Below are positions 18,978 to 27,232 of a stretch of DNA of 64,000 nt, in pieces. The first letter of the stretch is position 1; each line of letters begins with the position of its first letter. The notes beneath the pieces were generated by a model. The model did no database searches. It worked only from the letters and a program-made list of their open reading frames with translations, and was not told where the DNA came from. The position numbers and the translations under genes were made by a program. This stretch comes from Shewanella sairae (lineage in GTDB: Bacteria > Pseudomonadota > Gammaproteobacteria > Enterobacterales > Shewanellaceae), in the NCBI RefSeq assembly GCF_023283535.1, contig NZ_JAKILT010000013.1, positions 46,932-110,931 on the forward strand, in the 5' to 3' direction.

Positions 18978-21503
18978 TTAAGGTGTTGGTGCTGATAGCT
19001 CAACGCTAAATAAAATACCGGACTTTATCGTTTTAGGTGTTTCTGACTCAATAGATACTAGGCTGATTTTTGTTGGCTCATCAGTGCTTGTTGGGTCAAT
19101 ATCATTGGTTAATACAAAACTAGTGCTGCTGCCACCACGTCTATTACGGTTGCGTACTTCATAAGGGTCCGCATCCAACTCACCTTTGCTAGCCGTCGTT
19201 GTGATAATGGTACCTTTCGGTAGGATCTGGTTAGCGCTATCGAAGAAACGCACATGGAATATTGAAAAGTCTCCTGCTGGAATAGGCTCTAGCTCTGCTA
19301 GGTCTGTACCTGCAATATCACTGTAGAAAGGTTTTGGGTTGTTACCTTGGTGTACTTCAAAACGCGCAGTAGAGCCTGACATAGTCATGATAAGCGCTTT
19401 ACGGATGTAGGTTTTGTTAGCTTGGTCTTTACCGCATAAGCTCCCGGTGCACTGAGGTCCATTGAATACTCCATCAGCTAACTTATATTCAGCCTTTGAT
19501 TCGGTATTAAAGTATGACTCACCGGGGGTGTGTGAATATGACTCATCATCATCACGGAAGGCATCGCCTAAATCACTAAAGCCTTGAGGATGATATGTCT
19601 CAATATCCATACCATTGCCTGAACATGCAACCGCATCACCATTGGCTTTTAAACAAGCTGCCGCTACAGCTGTGCCATCTTCATCATCAAATACGTTATT
19701 ACCGTTAGTATCGAAGAAGGTTTCATGGCCTAAGGCGTAAGCTAATACTGTGATGCGATGATCTGGCACTCGTGGGTCTGCAGCAGTCCATTCAACACTA
19801 CAAGTACCGTTTACTGTGGCGCAACTTGGCTGAATTTGGCCACCTTCAGAGGTGAAGTTAATCGTGGTGTCATCTGGGGCTGGGTTGCCAAAGCTGTCTG
19901 ATGCATACGCTGTAATAGAGACGACGTCACCGTTGTGACTGCCCGCTTCTGGATTAAACAAGCTGCTCGATAAGCTAAAGCCTAGCTGTTGTGGTAAACC
20001 AGTATTAATAGTCAGCTGTTCTGACTGGGTTGTTACAGACTCGCCATTAGCTGTTGCTGTCGCTAATACGCGCACCGGCGTAGGCATAGTGCCTGATAGT
20101 ACTGTTGCGCTAACTAGACCTGCCGAGTTACTGGTATTGCTAGTAGTAATGCTGTCATTGGCGAATGTAATGCCGCCCACAGTAGTATCAAGCGAGAAGT
20201 CGACGGTTTGCTGGGCAATAGGCTGACCATTGGCATCAGCCACTTTAAAGGTGATAAGTGATGACTCGCTTGAACCTGTACCGCCAGCACCTTGGATGCG
20301 GATTGATGTTGGCTCGGCAGAGATAAAGCTTAGGTTCGCTAAGGTTTGGCTTGCGAGAGAGAAATCTAAGGTCGCTGAAACGGTCTGGTTGCCTGCAACC
20401 ACAGACGCTGTAATTTGGTCATCGCGTTGACTATTACCACTGCAGCTAGTGTTTTGGAACGTCGAGCTTGCTGTACCTGAAAGTGTAGTGACAGGTGAGT
20501 CGATGCTGGCATCATTGCTAAGTACACAGCTAGAGCTGAAGCTCACGCTTGTTGGTGTTTGCAAGCGAGTATAGGTGCCATCATCGTTCTTGGTGGCTAA
20601 GTCCGCAGTGACGCCAAATGTACCGCCTGCGCTAACTGTTTTGTCATCAGGTAAGGTGGTTGCAAGTAGGTTTTCAGTAAAGCTACCATCTGTTGAAAAA
20701 TGGCCGATAACAATCACGCCATCATCACTGACAGCATCCTTGGCTAATACTTCGTAGAGACCCGAACTTTGGTAGGTTTTACCGTCATTTTCTAGGGTCA
20801 CTGAAAAGTTTGCTGCACCAAGTTCGGTTTCGCTAGCGGTATAGCTCACTTGCGCAATACCATTGTCTTTGGTTAATGCTGAACTTGGATTTAAACTGGC
20901 GTTACCGGCTGTAAAGGTCGCCATTTTACCCGCGACGCCTTGGCCTTGTTCATCTAAAAAGGTTGCTTGTAGTTGTACAGTTTCTTCAGCTTTAAACTGA
21001 GTGACTACAAGAGTGCCGTTTATGATTGCGCTATTTAAGCTGAACTTGTGCTCTGATGGATTCGATGTTGAAGTGAATTCAAAATTTCGAGTTGCGCTGG
21101 CGTTATTGTCACCTTCAGTAAAGTCGGTCGTTAGTGTGCCTGCACCTTCAGCATTTTCAGCGTTACTAATAATAACTTCGGCTTGGCCGTTTTCATTGGT
21201 TAATTTAGTGCTGCTTGAAAGTTCGCCAAAACTAGCTGAAAAGCTAATCAGCTTGCCGCTGCGGTTGCTGTTACCTTGCTTGAGATTGGCTACCGCACAA
21301 AAAGATTCATTAGCTGCAAAGCTAAGTGAATTAGTGGGTTCAGCACATGCTCCATTGACAACCGTTTTATAACTTACCGATAGGCTATATGTGCCACCGT
21401 TATCGGTATCGGTGCTTTCGTCAGATGAGCCATTACAACCACCTAATAACGATAGACAGATAATAGATAATGGCAGAGTGGCCAGTTTTTGGGGCAGGCG
21501 CAT
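18978..21503 (-). CDS. Large Ig-like repeat lipoprotein
   Basis: Putative surface or periplasmic lipoprotein of about 841 aa. The signal peptide ends in the lipobox SLLGGC followed by a Ser/Asp/Thr-rich linker. The body has several repeated bacterial Ig-like (invasin/Big_1-type) modules with phrases such as KDNGIAQVSYTASETELGAANF, GTASSTF and SNSAGLVSATVLSG. A Ca-loop-like stretch (DTNGNNVFDDEDGTA) lies near residue 615. The ATG at 21503 is preferred over that at 21509 because AAGGA lies 8 nt upstream of it. Ligand and role are unknown; adhesin-like or matrix proteins share this plan. It is monocistronic, with its own terminator at 18907-18942. Confidence 0.75.
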   Translation of the reverse strand: MRLPQKLATLPLSIICLSLLGGCNGSSDESTDTDNGGTYSLSVSYKTVVNGACAEPTNSLSFAANESFCAVANLKQGNSNRSGKLISFSASFGELSSSTKLTNENGQAEVIISNAENAEGAGTLTTDFTEGDNNASATRNFEFTSTSNPSEHKFSLNSAIINGTLVVTQFKAEETVQLQATFLDEQGQGVAGKMATFTAGNASLNPSSALTKDNGIAQVSYTASETELGAANFSVTLENDGKTYQSSGLYEVLAKDAVSDDGVIVIGHFSTDGSFTENLLATTLPDDKTVSAGGTFGVTADLATKNDDGTYTRLQTPTSVSFSSSCVLSNDASIDSPVTTLSGTASSTFQNTSCSGNSQRDDQITASVVAGNQTVSATLDFSLASQTLANLSFISAEPTSIRIQGAGGTGSSESSLITFKVADANGQPIAQQTVDFSLDTTVGGITFANDSITTSNTSNSAGLVSATVLSGTMPTPVRVLATATANGESVTTQSEQLTINTGLPQQLGFSLSSSLFNPEAGSHNGDVVSITAYASDSFGNPAPDDTTINFTSEGGQIQPSCATVNGTCSVEWTAADPRVPDHRITVLAYALGHETFFDTNGNNVFDDEDGTAVAAACLKANGDAVACSGNGMDIETYHPQGFSDLGDAFRDDDESYSHTPGESYFNTESKAEYKLADGVFNGPQCTGSLCGKDQANKTYIRKALIMTMSGSTARFEVHQGNNPKPFYSDIAGTDLAELEPIPAGDFSIFHVRFFDSANQILPKGTIITTTASKGELDADPYEVRNRNRRGGSSTSFVLTNDIDPTSTDEPTKISLVSIESETPKTIKSGILFSVELSAPTP

Positions 21504-21571
21504 GTGCATATTCCTTGTGCTACAAATTTTGTACAGGATTCTAGGAGGGCTGAAGTCAAGATAAACAGACC

Positions 21572-21610
21572 AAAAAAAGCCCCTTAAGTCTGGTAAAAAC
21601 TTAAGGGGCT
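21572..21610 (-). terminator. Intrinsic terminator of darP
   Basis: AGCCCCTTAAGT (21578-21589) pairs with ACTTAAGGGGCT (21599-21610), 12 bp, loop 9 nt. On the minus strand seven U follow the stem (A run at 21572-21578 on the plus strand). Confidence 0.92.
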
Positions 21611-21651
21611 ATTGTGGGGTTATATAGCGATAATGTCTATATATGTAACGA

Positions 21652-22194
21652 TTAATCTTTGATCTCGTTACGTAAATACTTACTTAATTCTTTCGCTGTC
21701 TTAGATGCTTCGATATCAGCGTTTTTCGTCAGCTCTTTTTTAGTTTGACGGACTAGCTGGCGTAGCTTTTGTCTGTCAAATTCAGGGTGCTGCTCGATAA
21801 GCGCTTGTACAGCAGAGTCGCCTTCAGCAATTAGCTGATCGCGAGTCTTATCTGCAACGTTAGTTTTAGCACTTTCGTTACTGTTTTGGTTTAACACGTT
21901 CTTAATTGCGATCTCTAGCTCTTCGAGATCGACATAGCGCATTAGCTTACCAATGTACTGAATATGACGACGGTGCGCTTCAGTATTAATCTTGATTGTT
22001 TTAGCTTTCAAGACATTATCGTAAAGCGTTTCATCAAGGTTTAGCTTTTCTACTTGGCTCTTACTAAGTGCTACTAATCTATTGCCATATTCTTGATAGA
22101 TGGCGATTTCGCGTTTAGCGTCCGCTCTACTTTCGTAGTTGTCATCTTTGTCATAGGGCTGGTGGAAGTGTTCTGAGTCACCGACAATCTTCAT
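21652..22194 (-). CDS. darP: Ribosome biogenesis factor DarP (YjgA, DUF615)
   Basis: Small basic/acidic helical protein (180 aa; E. coli YjgA/DarP is 183 aa) that binds late 50S ribosomal precursors. Family hallmarks include SRADAKREIAIYQEYGNRLVALSK near the N-terminus, RRHIQYIGKLMRYVDLEEL in the centre, and DRQKLRQLVRQTKKE near the end. It is divergent from pmbA, which is the usual neighbour in this group. A terminator follows at 21572-21610. Confidence 0.94.
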   Translation of the reverse strand: MKIVGDSEHFHQPYDKDDNYESRADAKREIAIYQEYGNRLVALSKSQVEKLNLDETLYDNVLKAKTIKINTEAHRRHIQYIGKLMRYVDLEELEIAIKNVLNQNSNESAKTNVADKTRDQLIAEGDSAVQALIEQHPEFDRQKLRQLVRQTKKELTKNADIEASKTAKELSKYLRNEIKD

Positions 22195-22422
22195 ATCTAC
22201 AATCTCTTACAAATTCTGTGCTAATAATAACATCTAAACTTGGTTATTTCCTTTCCTATTTTTGACCGTAGCATGCTTTCTTATGAGTTTTAGCGCTTGT
22301 TTAGCGGTTATTTTTCTAGCAATTGCTAAAGTCATTATGCTTGCCTGCATGGGATTATTTAATGTGATTGGCATTTGGGTTTGTTATGCTAGCGCCATTG
22401 CCGACAATTAAAGAGTAGAACT

Positions 22423-23763
22423 GTGTCTTCACCTAGCATTGATATTGAATTGGATTCCCTGAAAGACGCTGTGTCAATGGCGCTGGAATACGCAAAAACA
22501 TTGGGCACTTCTGGTGCAGAAGTTGCCATAAGCAAGCAACAAGGCTTGTCGGTTTCAACGCGAATGAAAGAAGTTGAGACTGTTGAATTTAATAAAGATG
22601 GTGCCTTAGGGATTACCGTTTTTAGAGATGGCTGCAAAGGTAGTTCATCGACTTCTGATTTGAGTAAAGCTGCGATTGAGCAAGCGGTAAAAGCAGCTAA
22701 TGATATTGCGCGCTTTACCTCTGCCGATGAATTTAATGGTTTGGCTGACAAATCGTTAATGGCGACTCAGTTTCCTGATCTTGACCTGTATCACCCACAA
22801 GATATATCGCCAGAAGAGTTAACTCGCCTTGCTATATTAGCTGAAGAAGCGGCGCTAGATACTGACAAACGTGTACAAACCTCTGATGGCGCCAGTGCGA
22901 ATGCCCACACTAGTGTGAAGGTTTATGGTAATAGCCATGGTTTCTTAAATGGTTTTTGTAGTTCTCGTTACAGCCTTAGCTGTGTCGCCATTGGTGAGCA
23001 CGAAGGCGGTATGCAACGTGACTATGACTATACCGTTGCGCGTAAATTTAATGAGATGTGTGCACCAGAGTTAATTGGTCGTAAAGCGGCAGAGAAAACC
23101 GCGGGTCGACTCGGTGGACGTAAGATCGCCACAACTCAGCTACCTGTGCTGTTTTCGCCTGAAATCGCTACCGGTTTAATGGGTCATTTAGTCGGTGCGA
23201 TCAGTGGTGGTAGCCTGTATCGTAAGTCGAGCTTCTTACTGGATGCGATTGATACTCAAGTTTTCCCAGACTGGTTCAGCATCCATGAAGATCCATTACT
23301 TGTAGGGGCATTGGCAAGTGCGGCTTACGACAGTGAAGGTGTTGCGACTAAAGCGCGTGACATTATCGATAATGGTCGTTTGGCAACATATTTAACGACT
23401 AGCTATTCTGCACGTAAACTTGGCATCGCTAACACAGGTCATGCGGGCGGGATTTATAACTGGACGCTATCTACAACAGGGCAAACCTTTGATCAGTTAG
23501 TTAAAGAGATGGGCACTGGCTTGATTGTGACTGAAGTAATGGGCCAAGGCGTTAACACTGTGACCGGCGATTACTCTCGTGGTGCAGCGGGTTTCTATGT
23601 TGAAAATGGCGTGATCTTGTATCCAGTAGAAGAGATCACCATTGCGGGCAACCTTAAAGATATGTACAAGAATATTGTTGCTGTGGCTAAAGATAGAGAT
23701 CTGCGTTCATCAATTCGTACTGGTGGGATCTTAATGGATAAGATGAAGATCGCTGGTAACTAA
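22423..23763 (+). CDS. pmbA: Metalloprotease PmbA (TldE)
   Basis: Non-catalytic or structural partner of TldD in the TldD/E peptidase (446 aa, usual length). It carries the conserved N-terminal GAEVAISKQQGLSVSTRMKE and C-terminal GNLKDMYKNI segments but lacks the HExxxH zinc motif of TldD, as expected for PmbA. Start is GTG 22423 after AAAGAG. It is divergent from darP across 228 bp. A UUCG-loop terminator follows. Confidence 0.95.
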   Translation: MSSPSIDIELDSLKDAVSMALEYAKTLGTSGAEVAISKQQGLSVSTRMKEVETVEFNKDGALGITVFRDGCKGSSSTSDLSKAAIEQAVKAANDIARFTSADEFNGLADKSLMATQFPDLDLYHPQDISPEELTRLAILAEEAALDTDKRVQTSDGASANAHTSVKVYGNSHGFLNGFCSSRYSLSCVAIGEHEGGMQRDYDYTVARKFNEMCAPELIGRKAAEKTAGRLGGRKIATTQLPVLFSPEIATGLMGHLVGAISGGSLYRKSSFLLDAIDTQVFPDWFSIHEDPLLVGALASAAYDSEGVATKARDIIDNGRLATYLTTSYSARKLGIANTGHAGGIYNWTLSTTGQTFDQLVKEMGTGLIVTEVMGQGVNTVTGDYSRGAAGFYVENGVILYPVEEITIAGNLKDMYKNIVAVAKDRDLRSSIRTGGILMDKMKIAGN

Positions 23764-23794
23764 GCAGCTTTATACTGATAGTTAAATGCTGATT

Positions 23795-23820
23795 AAGGCT
23801 TCCTTCGGGAAGCCTTTTTT
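23795..23820 (+). terminator. Intrinsic terminator of pmbA
   Basis: GGCTTCC (23797-23803) pairs with GGAAGCC (23808-23814) around a TTCG tetraloop, followed by six T. Confidence 0.93.
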
Positions 23821-23957
23821 ATTGGCTAAAATTTATGTTTGATAATTTTATTCTGATTGGCATTAAAGGCCATAAGTAATTGGATCTTAAATGTTTGGCT
23901 AGGATCCTTGTTATGAGCAATGGGATCTTTTACTTAGTAAATTAAATTAATACTTGA

Positions 23958-23993
23958 ATATATGAAAAATCATATATATCATTTTTCGTATAT
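23958..23993. promoter_or_regulatory. Probable ArsR operator/promoter
   Basis: An imperfect palindrome lies 38 nt before the arsR ATG: ATATATGAAAAAT (23958-23970) and ATTTTTCGTATAT (23981-23993), 12 of 13 positions matching as inverted repeats around AT-rich sequence. A -35-like TTGAAT (23954-23959) and a -10-like TATCAT (23977-23982), 17 nt apart, overlap it. This is the layout expected for an autorepressed SmtB/ArsR-family promoter. ArsR binding itself is inferred. Confidence 0.75.
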
Positions 23994-24030
23994 ACTATAT
24001 TTCGTACATTTAATATATCGAGAAATTGAG

Positions 24031-24375
24031 ATGACACCTTTAACGTTTTTTAAGGCGCTGGCCGATGACACGCGACTACGCAGTTTATTGCTGATCCAGG
24101 CTGAGTCAGAACTGTGTGTTTGCGAGCTAATGACGGCACTTGAAGAGATCCAACCAAAAATCTCACGCCATTTAGCACAATTGCGCAAACTAGGTTTGCT
24201 GGTTGATAGACGTCAGGGTCAGTGGATTTTTTACTGCATTAATCCACAGCTGCCTAGTTGGGCTAGTGAGATTATGCAAACTTTGGCTAAGGAGCAGGCC
24301 AATCTTATTAGCGAAAATTTAACTAACTTACAGCAGATGGGCGACCGTCCTGAAAGAGTTAAAAACTGCTGCTAA
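24031..24375 (+). CDS. arsR: ArsR family arsenic-responsive repressor
   Basis: Winged-helix metalloregulator (114 aa) that releases DNA when it binds As(III). The ligand motif ELCVCEL at about residues 29-35 supplies paired Cys on the alpha3 helix as in classical ArsR; the recognition region contains PKISRHLAQLRKLGLL, and the protein ends in Cys-Cys. A longer frame from ATG 23962 would run through the operator, so ATG 24031 (preceded by GAGAAATTGAG) is chosen. It is first in the ars cluster and probably represses itself and acr3, gapdh and arsJ. Confidence 0.93.
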   Translation: MTPLTFFKALADDTRLRSLLLIQAESELCVCELMTALEEIQPKISRHLAQLRKLGLLVDRRQGQWIFYCINPQLPSWASEIMQTLAKEQANLISENLTNLQQMGDRPERVKNCC

Positions 24376-24432
24376 CTGCTAAGCACTCATGTTGTAACTG
24401 AGTGCCACCATCATTGTAATAGGCCAAAGATT

Positions 24433-25467
24433 ATGGGTATTTTCGAACGTTATTTAAGTGTGTGGGTGGGCTTAGCCATCCTCGCAGGTGTGTTTCTGGG
24501 TAATTTATCTCCAGATACGTTTGCGGTGGTTGCTGGGCTCGAATACGCCCACGTTAACCTAGTGATAGCTGTACTGATCTGGGTAATGATCTATCCAATG
24601 ATGGTGCAAATTGACTTTTCAGCAGTCAAAGATGTGGGTAAAAGCCCCAAAGGCTTAGTGCTGACTTTAGTGCTTAATTGGTTAATTAAGCCTTTTACAA
24701 TGGCGGCATTAGGTTGGTTATTCTTCAGGGTTTTCTTTGTTGATTTAGTTGACCCTGCCACGGCCAGTGAATATATCGCCGGTATGATCTTGCTTGGCGT
24801 TGCACCTTGTACTGCAATGGTCTTTGTCTGGAGCCAACTTACCAAGGGCGATCCAAATTACACCTTAGTGCAAGTGTCGGTTAACGACTTAATTATGGTT
24901 GTCGCTTTTGCGCCAATAACGGCATTACTGCTAGGCGTTAGTGACATTGAGGTGCCATGGGCTACGCTATTGTCATCTGTTGGTTTATATGTGGTATTGC
25001 CGCTAGTTGCAGGTGCTATCACTCGTCATCTGTTGCAGAAAAAGGGCGATGATTCTCAGTTAAATGCATTTGTTGCTAAGTTAAAGCCTTGGTCTATGGT
25101 GGGCTTGTTAGCCACTGTGGTGCTGCTATTTGGCTTTCAAGCAGAAACCATTATTGCCCAGCCGCAAAACATTGCGTTGATAGCAATCCCGTTATTAATT
25201 CAGACTTACGGTATTTTCTTTATTGCATTTTATGCTGCTAAGAAAATGAAACTGACTCATAAAGTGGCTGCACCAGCTTGCATGATTGCGACCTCTAACT
25301 TTTTTGAACTAGCGGTAGCGGTAGCCATTTCATTGTTTGGTCTGCACTCAGGTGCGGCGCTTGCCACTGTAGTCGGTGTGTTAGTTGAAGTGCCGGTAAT
25401 GCTGTCATTGGTGGCAATCGCTAATCGCAGTCGCCATCTGTTTGCCGAAGATGAAGCAAGCAGTTAA
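24433..25467 (+). CDS. acr3: ACR3 family arsenite efflux transporter
   Basis: Inner-membrane As(OH)3/H+ antiporter of the ACR3 class in the bile acid/arsenite transporter superfamily (344 aa). About ten hydrophobic segments are visible. Segment 4 holds the conserved Cys in [17 protein letters not shown], required in characterised Acr3 proteins, and segment 9 holds the conserved [21 protein letters not shown] 24433, 57 nt after arsR, so probably co-transcribed. ArsB-type (12 TM) is excluded by size and motifs. Confidence 0.94.
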   Translation: MGIFERYLSVWVGLAILAGVFLGNLSPDTFAVVAGLEYAHVNLVIAVLIWVMIYPMMVQIDFSAVKDVGKSPKGLVLTLVLNWLIKPFTMAALGWLFFRVFFVDLVDPATASEYIAGMILLGVAPCTAMVFVWSQLTKGDPNYTLVQVSVNDLIMVVAFAPITALLLGVSDIEVPWATLLSSVGLYVVLPLVAGAITRHLLQKKGDDSQLNAFVAKLKPWSMVGLLATVVLLFGFQAETIIAQPQNIALIAIPLLIQTYGIFFIAFYAAKKMKLTHKVAAPACMIATSNFFELAVAVAISLFGLHSGAALATVVGVLVEVPVMLSLVAIANRSRHLFAEDEASS

Positions 25468-25562
25468 TTAAGAGCTAAGCAATCAGCTCGGGTCATAACG
25501 CTGCGAGCTGGTTGAATAACAGAGTTTATTTACATCCTTTAAAATTAGGTTGAGAGATGATT

Positions 25563-26573
25563 ATGACAATCAAAATTGGTATCAATGGCTTCGGTAGAAT
25601 GGGGCGTTTAGCATTAAGATCGGCTTGGCATAATAGCGATGTTGAATTTGTACAGATCAACGATCCAGCCGGTAATGCAAATACATTAGCACACCTATTA
25701 ACCTTTGACTCAGTACATGGTCGTTGGTCAGAAGAAGCAACGGCAGACGGCTCTGATATCGTAATTGGAAGTCAGCGTATTACCACTACGCGCAATAAAG
25801 CGATCGCAGATACTGATTGGTCTGGCTGCGATGTAGTGATTGAAGCTTCTGGCGTGATGAAAACCAAAGGTTTACTGCAAGCTTACTTGGATCAAGGTGT
25901 TAAAAGAGTCGTTGTTACCGCGCCTGTTAAAGAAGACGGGGTACTTAATGTCGTGATGGGCGTGAACCATGACTTATATGACAAGGCGATTCACCCGATC
26001 GTGACGGCTGCTTCTTGTACCACTAACTGTTTAGCACCTGTGGTGAAAGTGATCCATGAGAAGATCGGTATCAAGCACGGCTCGATGACCACTATCCATG
26101 ACATTACCAATACCCAGACGATTTTAGATGCACCCCATAAAGATCTACGTCGTGCCCGTGCCTGTGGCTTAAGCTTGATCCCGACAACGACGGGCAGTGC
26201 AACGGCTATCACTCATATCTTCCCTGAGCTAAAAGGTAAGTTAAATGGCCATGCGGTACGTGTTCCGTTAGCTAATGCCTCGATTACCGACTGCGTGTTT
26301 GAGCTACATCGTGACACTACTGAAGCTGAAGTGAATCAACTGCTACGTGAAGCTGCTGAGGGCGAGTTAAAAGGTATTTTAGGTTATGAAGAGCGCCCGT
26401 TGGTGTCGGTTGATTATAAAACCGATCCGCGCTCAAGCATTATCGATGCACCTTCGACTATGGTGGTGAATGGCACGCAAGTGAAGTTGTATGTTTGGTA
26501 TGACAACGAGTGGGGCTACGCTAACCGAACTGCCGAGCTTGCCATTATGGTAGGTAAGATGGATCAGGCTTAA
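25563..26573 (+). CDS. ArsJ-associated glyceraldehyde-3-phosphate dehydrogenase
   Basis: Type I GAPDH (336 aa). The NAD-binding start is [11 protein letters not shown], the active-site stretch is [10 protein letters not shown] with catalytic Cys152, and the end is [11 protein letters not shown]. In ars clusters such a dedicated GAPDH uses arsenate in place of phosphate to make 1-arseno-3-phosphoglycerate, which ArsJ exports. The position after acr3 and before arsJ supports that role over glycolysis. ATG 25563 is favoured because GAGAG lies 6 nt upstream; ATG 25557 directly abuts that motif. Downstream is an unusually long repeat-filled gap of 659 bp before arsJ. Confidence 0.92.
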   Translation: MTIKIGINGFGRMGRLALRSAWHNSDVEFVQINDPAGNANTLAHLLTFDSVHGRWSEEATADGSDIVIGSQRITTTRNKAIADTDWSGCDVVIEASGVMKTKGLLQAYLDQGVKRVVVTAPVKEDGVLNVVMGVNHDLYDKAIHPIVTAASCTTNCLAPVVKVIHEKIGIKHGSMTTIHDITNTQTILDAPHKDLRRARACGLSLIPTTTGSATAITHIFPELKGKLNGHAVRVPLANASITDCVFELHRDTTEAEVNQLLREAAEGELKGILGYEERPLVSVDYKTDPRSSIIDAPSTMVVNGTQVKLYVWYDNEWGYANRTAELAIMVGKMDQA

Positions 26574-26581
26574 AGGAAAAC

Positions 26582-26714
26582 CAGGACGCTTCGCTTACGG
26601 TAAAGAAAAGATAGTACATTGACTGTAGGTTGGGCTTTAGCCCATCAAGCTAAGATGATGCCAGACTGAGTCAGTTTGCTGTTCTAGCTTTTTCCAAGTA
26701 GCGCAGCGTCCTAG
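26582..26714. mobile_element. MITE-like element with terminal inverted repeats
   Basis: A stretch of about 130 bp just after the gapdh stop is bounded by AGGACGCTTCGCT (26583-26595) and the near-perfect inverse AGCGCAGCGTCCT (26701-26713), 12 of 13 positions matching. Inside it is a second hairpin, TTGGGCTTTAGCCCATC. There is no coding capacity. This looks like a small non-autonomous palindromic element of the sort scattered through Shewanella and Vibrio intergenic regions. No clear target duplication was seen. Assignment is inferred from structure only. Confidence 0.5.
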
Positions 26715-26860
26715 GCCCTTTTGATCGATCCTTAGAATATGAATTCTTTGCATATAGAGAATAAGCTGTAGTTGATTGTTACGGGGGCCCTATTTGAGGG
26801 GGCATTGCTCTAAACGCTCTAATTTTAAAATCGTAAGTAATTGGTTTAGGTGGTTTGATC

Positions 26861-26986
26861 GTGCTAACAAAACTTCGTTCATTGCCTGATAGCATTAAGC
26901 AGTATTTAATCGTTACGGGGCCCTATTTGAGGGGGCATTGCATCCGTTATTTTAATATTTTTCATATAGAGAATAAGTCGTGCTAA
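26861..26986 (+). pseudogene. Micro-ORF from arsJ 5' fragment, unit 1 (41 codons)
   Basis: It starts with GTG and has the same AGGTGG ribosome site as arsJ. It encodes MLTKLRSLPDSIKQYLIVTG, as in the ArsJ N-terminus with K3T, H6R and E10D, then leaves the arsJ frame content for 21 unrelated residues and stops at 26984-26986. The stop overlaps the GTG of the next copy (26980), a coupling-like geometry. It could be a relic or a leader peptide. Confidence 0.55.
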
Positions 26987-27024
26987 CAAAACTTCGTTCA
27001 TTGCCTGATAGCATTAAGCAGTAG
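26980..27024 (+). pseudogene. Micro-ORF from arsJ 5' fragment, unit 2 (14 codons)
   Basis: GTG 26980 begins the same MLTKLRSLPDSIKQ sequence and ends at a TAG (27022-27024), where arsJ has TAT. The preceding leader has only a weak AGAGA as ribosome site. Confidence 0.5.
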
Positions 27025-27098
27025 TTGATTGTTACGAGGGCCCTATTTGAGGGGCATTGCATCCGTTATTTTAATGTTTTTCATATAGAGAATAAGCC

Positions 27099-27194
27099 GT
27101 GCTAACAAAACTTCGTTCATTGCCTGATAGCATTAAGCAGTATTTAATTGTTGCAGGGGCCCTATTTGAGGGGGCATTGCTCTTAACGCTTTAA
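27099..27194 (+). pseudogene. Micro-ORF from arsJ 5' fragment, unit 3 (31 codons)
   Basis: GTG 27099 begins the same N-terminal segment (MLTKLRSLPDSIKQYLIV). It is read through the GC-rich core in a different frame from unit 1 (AGALFEGALLLTL) and stops at 27192-27194, 38 nt before the arsJ GTG. Different endings in the three copies argue against a conserved peptide. Confidence 0.5.
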
Positions 27195-27232
27195 TTTTAA
27201 AATCGTAAGTAAATGGTTTAGGTGGTTTGATC

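Larger units (their letters stand above)
26736..27232 (+). repeat. Tandem array of diverged arsJ 5'-end copies
   Basis: Between gapdh and arsJ are one truncated and three full repeat units, ending at 26808, 26941, 27060 and 27180 (unit lengths 133, 119 and 120 bp). Each full unit is a leader, then a GTG followed by about 56 nt nearly identical to the first 19 codons of arsJ (GTG at 26861, 26980 and 27099), then a GC-rich core reading GGGCCCTATTTGAGGGG plus GCATTGC. The leader of the first full unit matches that of arsJ itself (with AGGTGG before GTG). The second and third use a different leader containing CATATAGAGAATAAG. The arsJ-like parts share about four substitutions that arsJ does not have. 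Confidence 0.9.

Noticed and set aside
26736..27232. CRISPR array
   Set aside because: The repeats are long, diverged, contain arsJ coding sequence, have no unique spacers of even size, and there are no cas genes.
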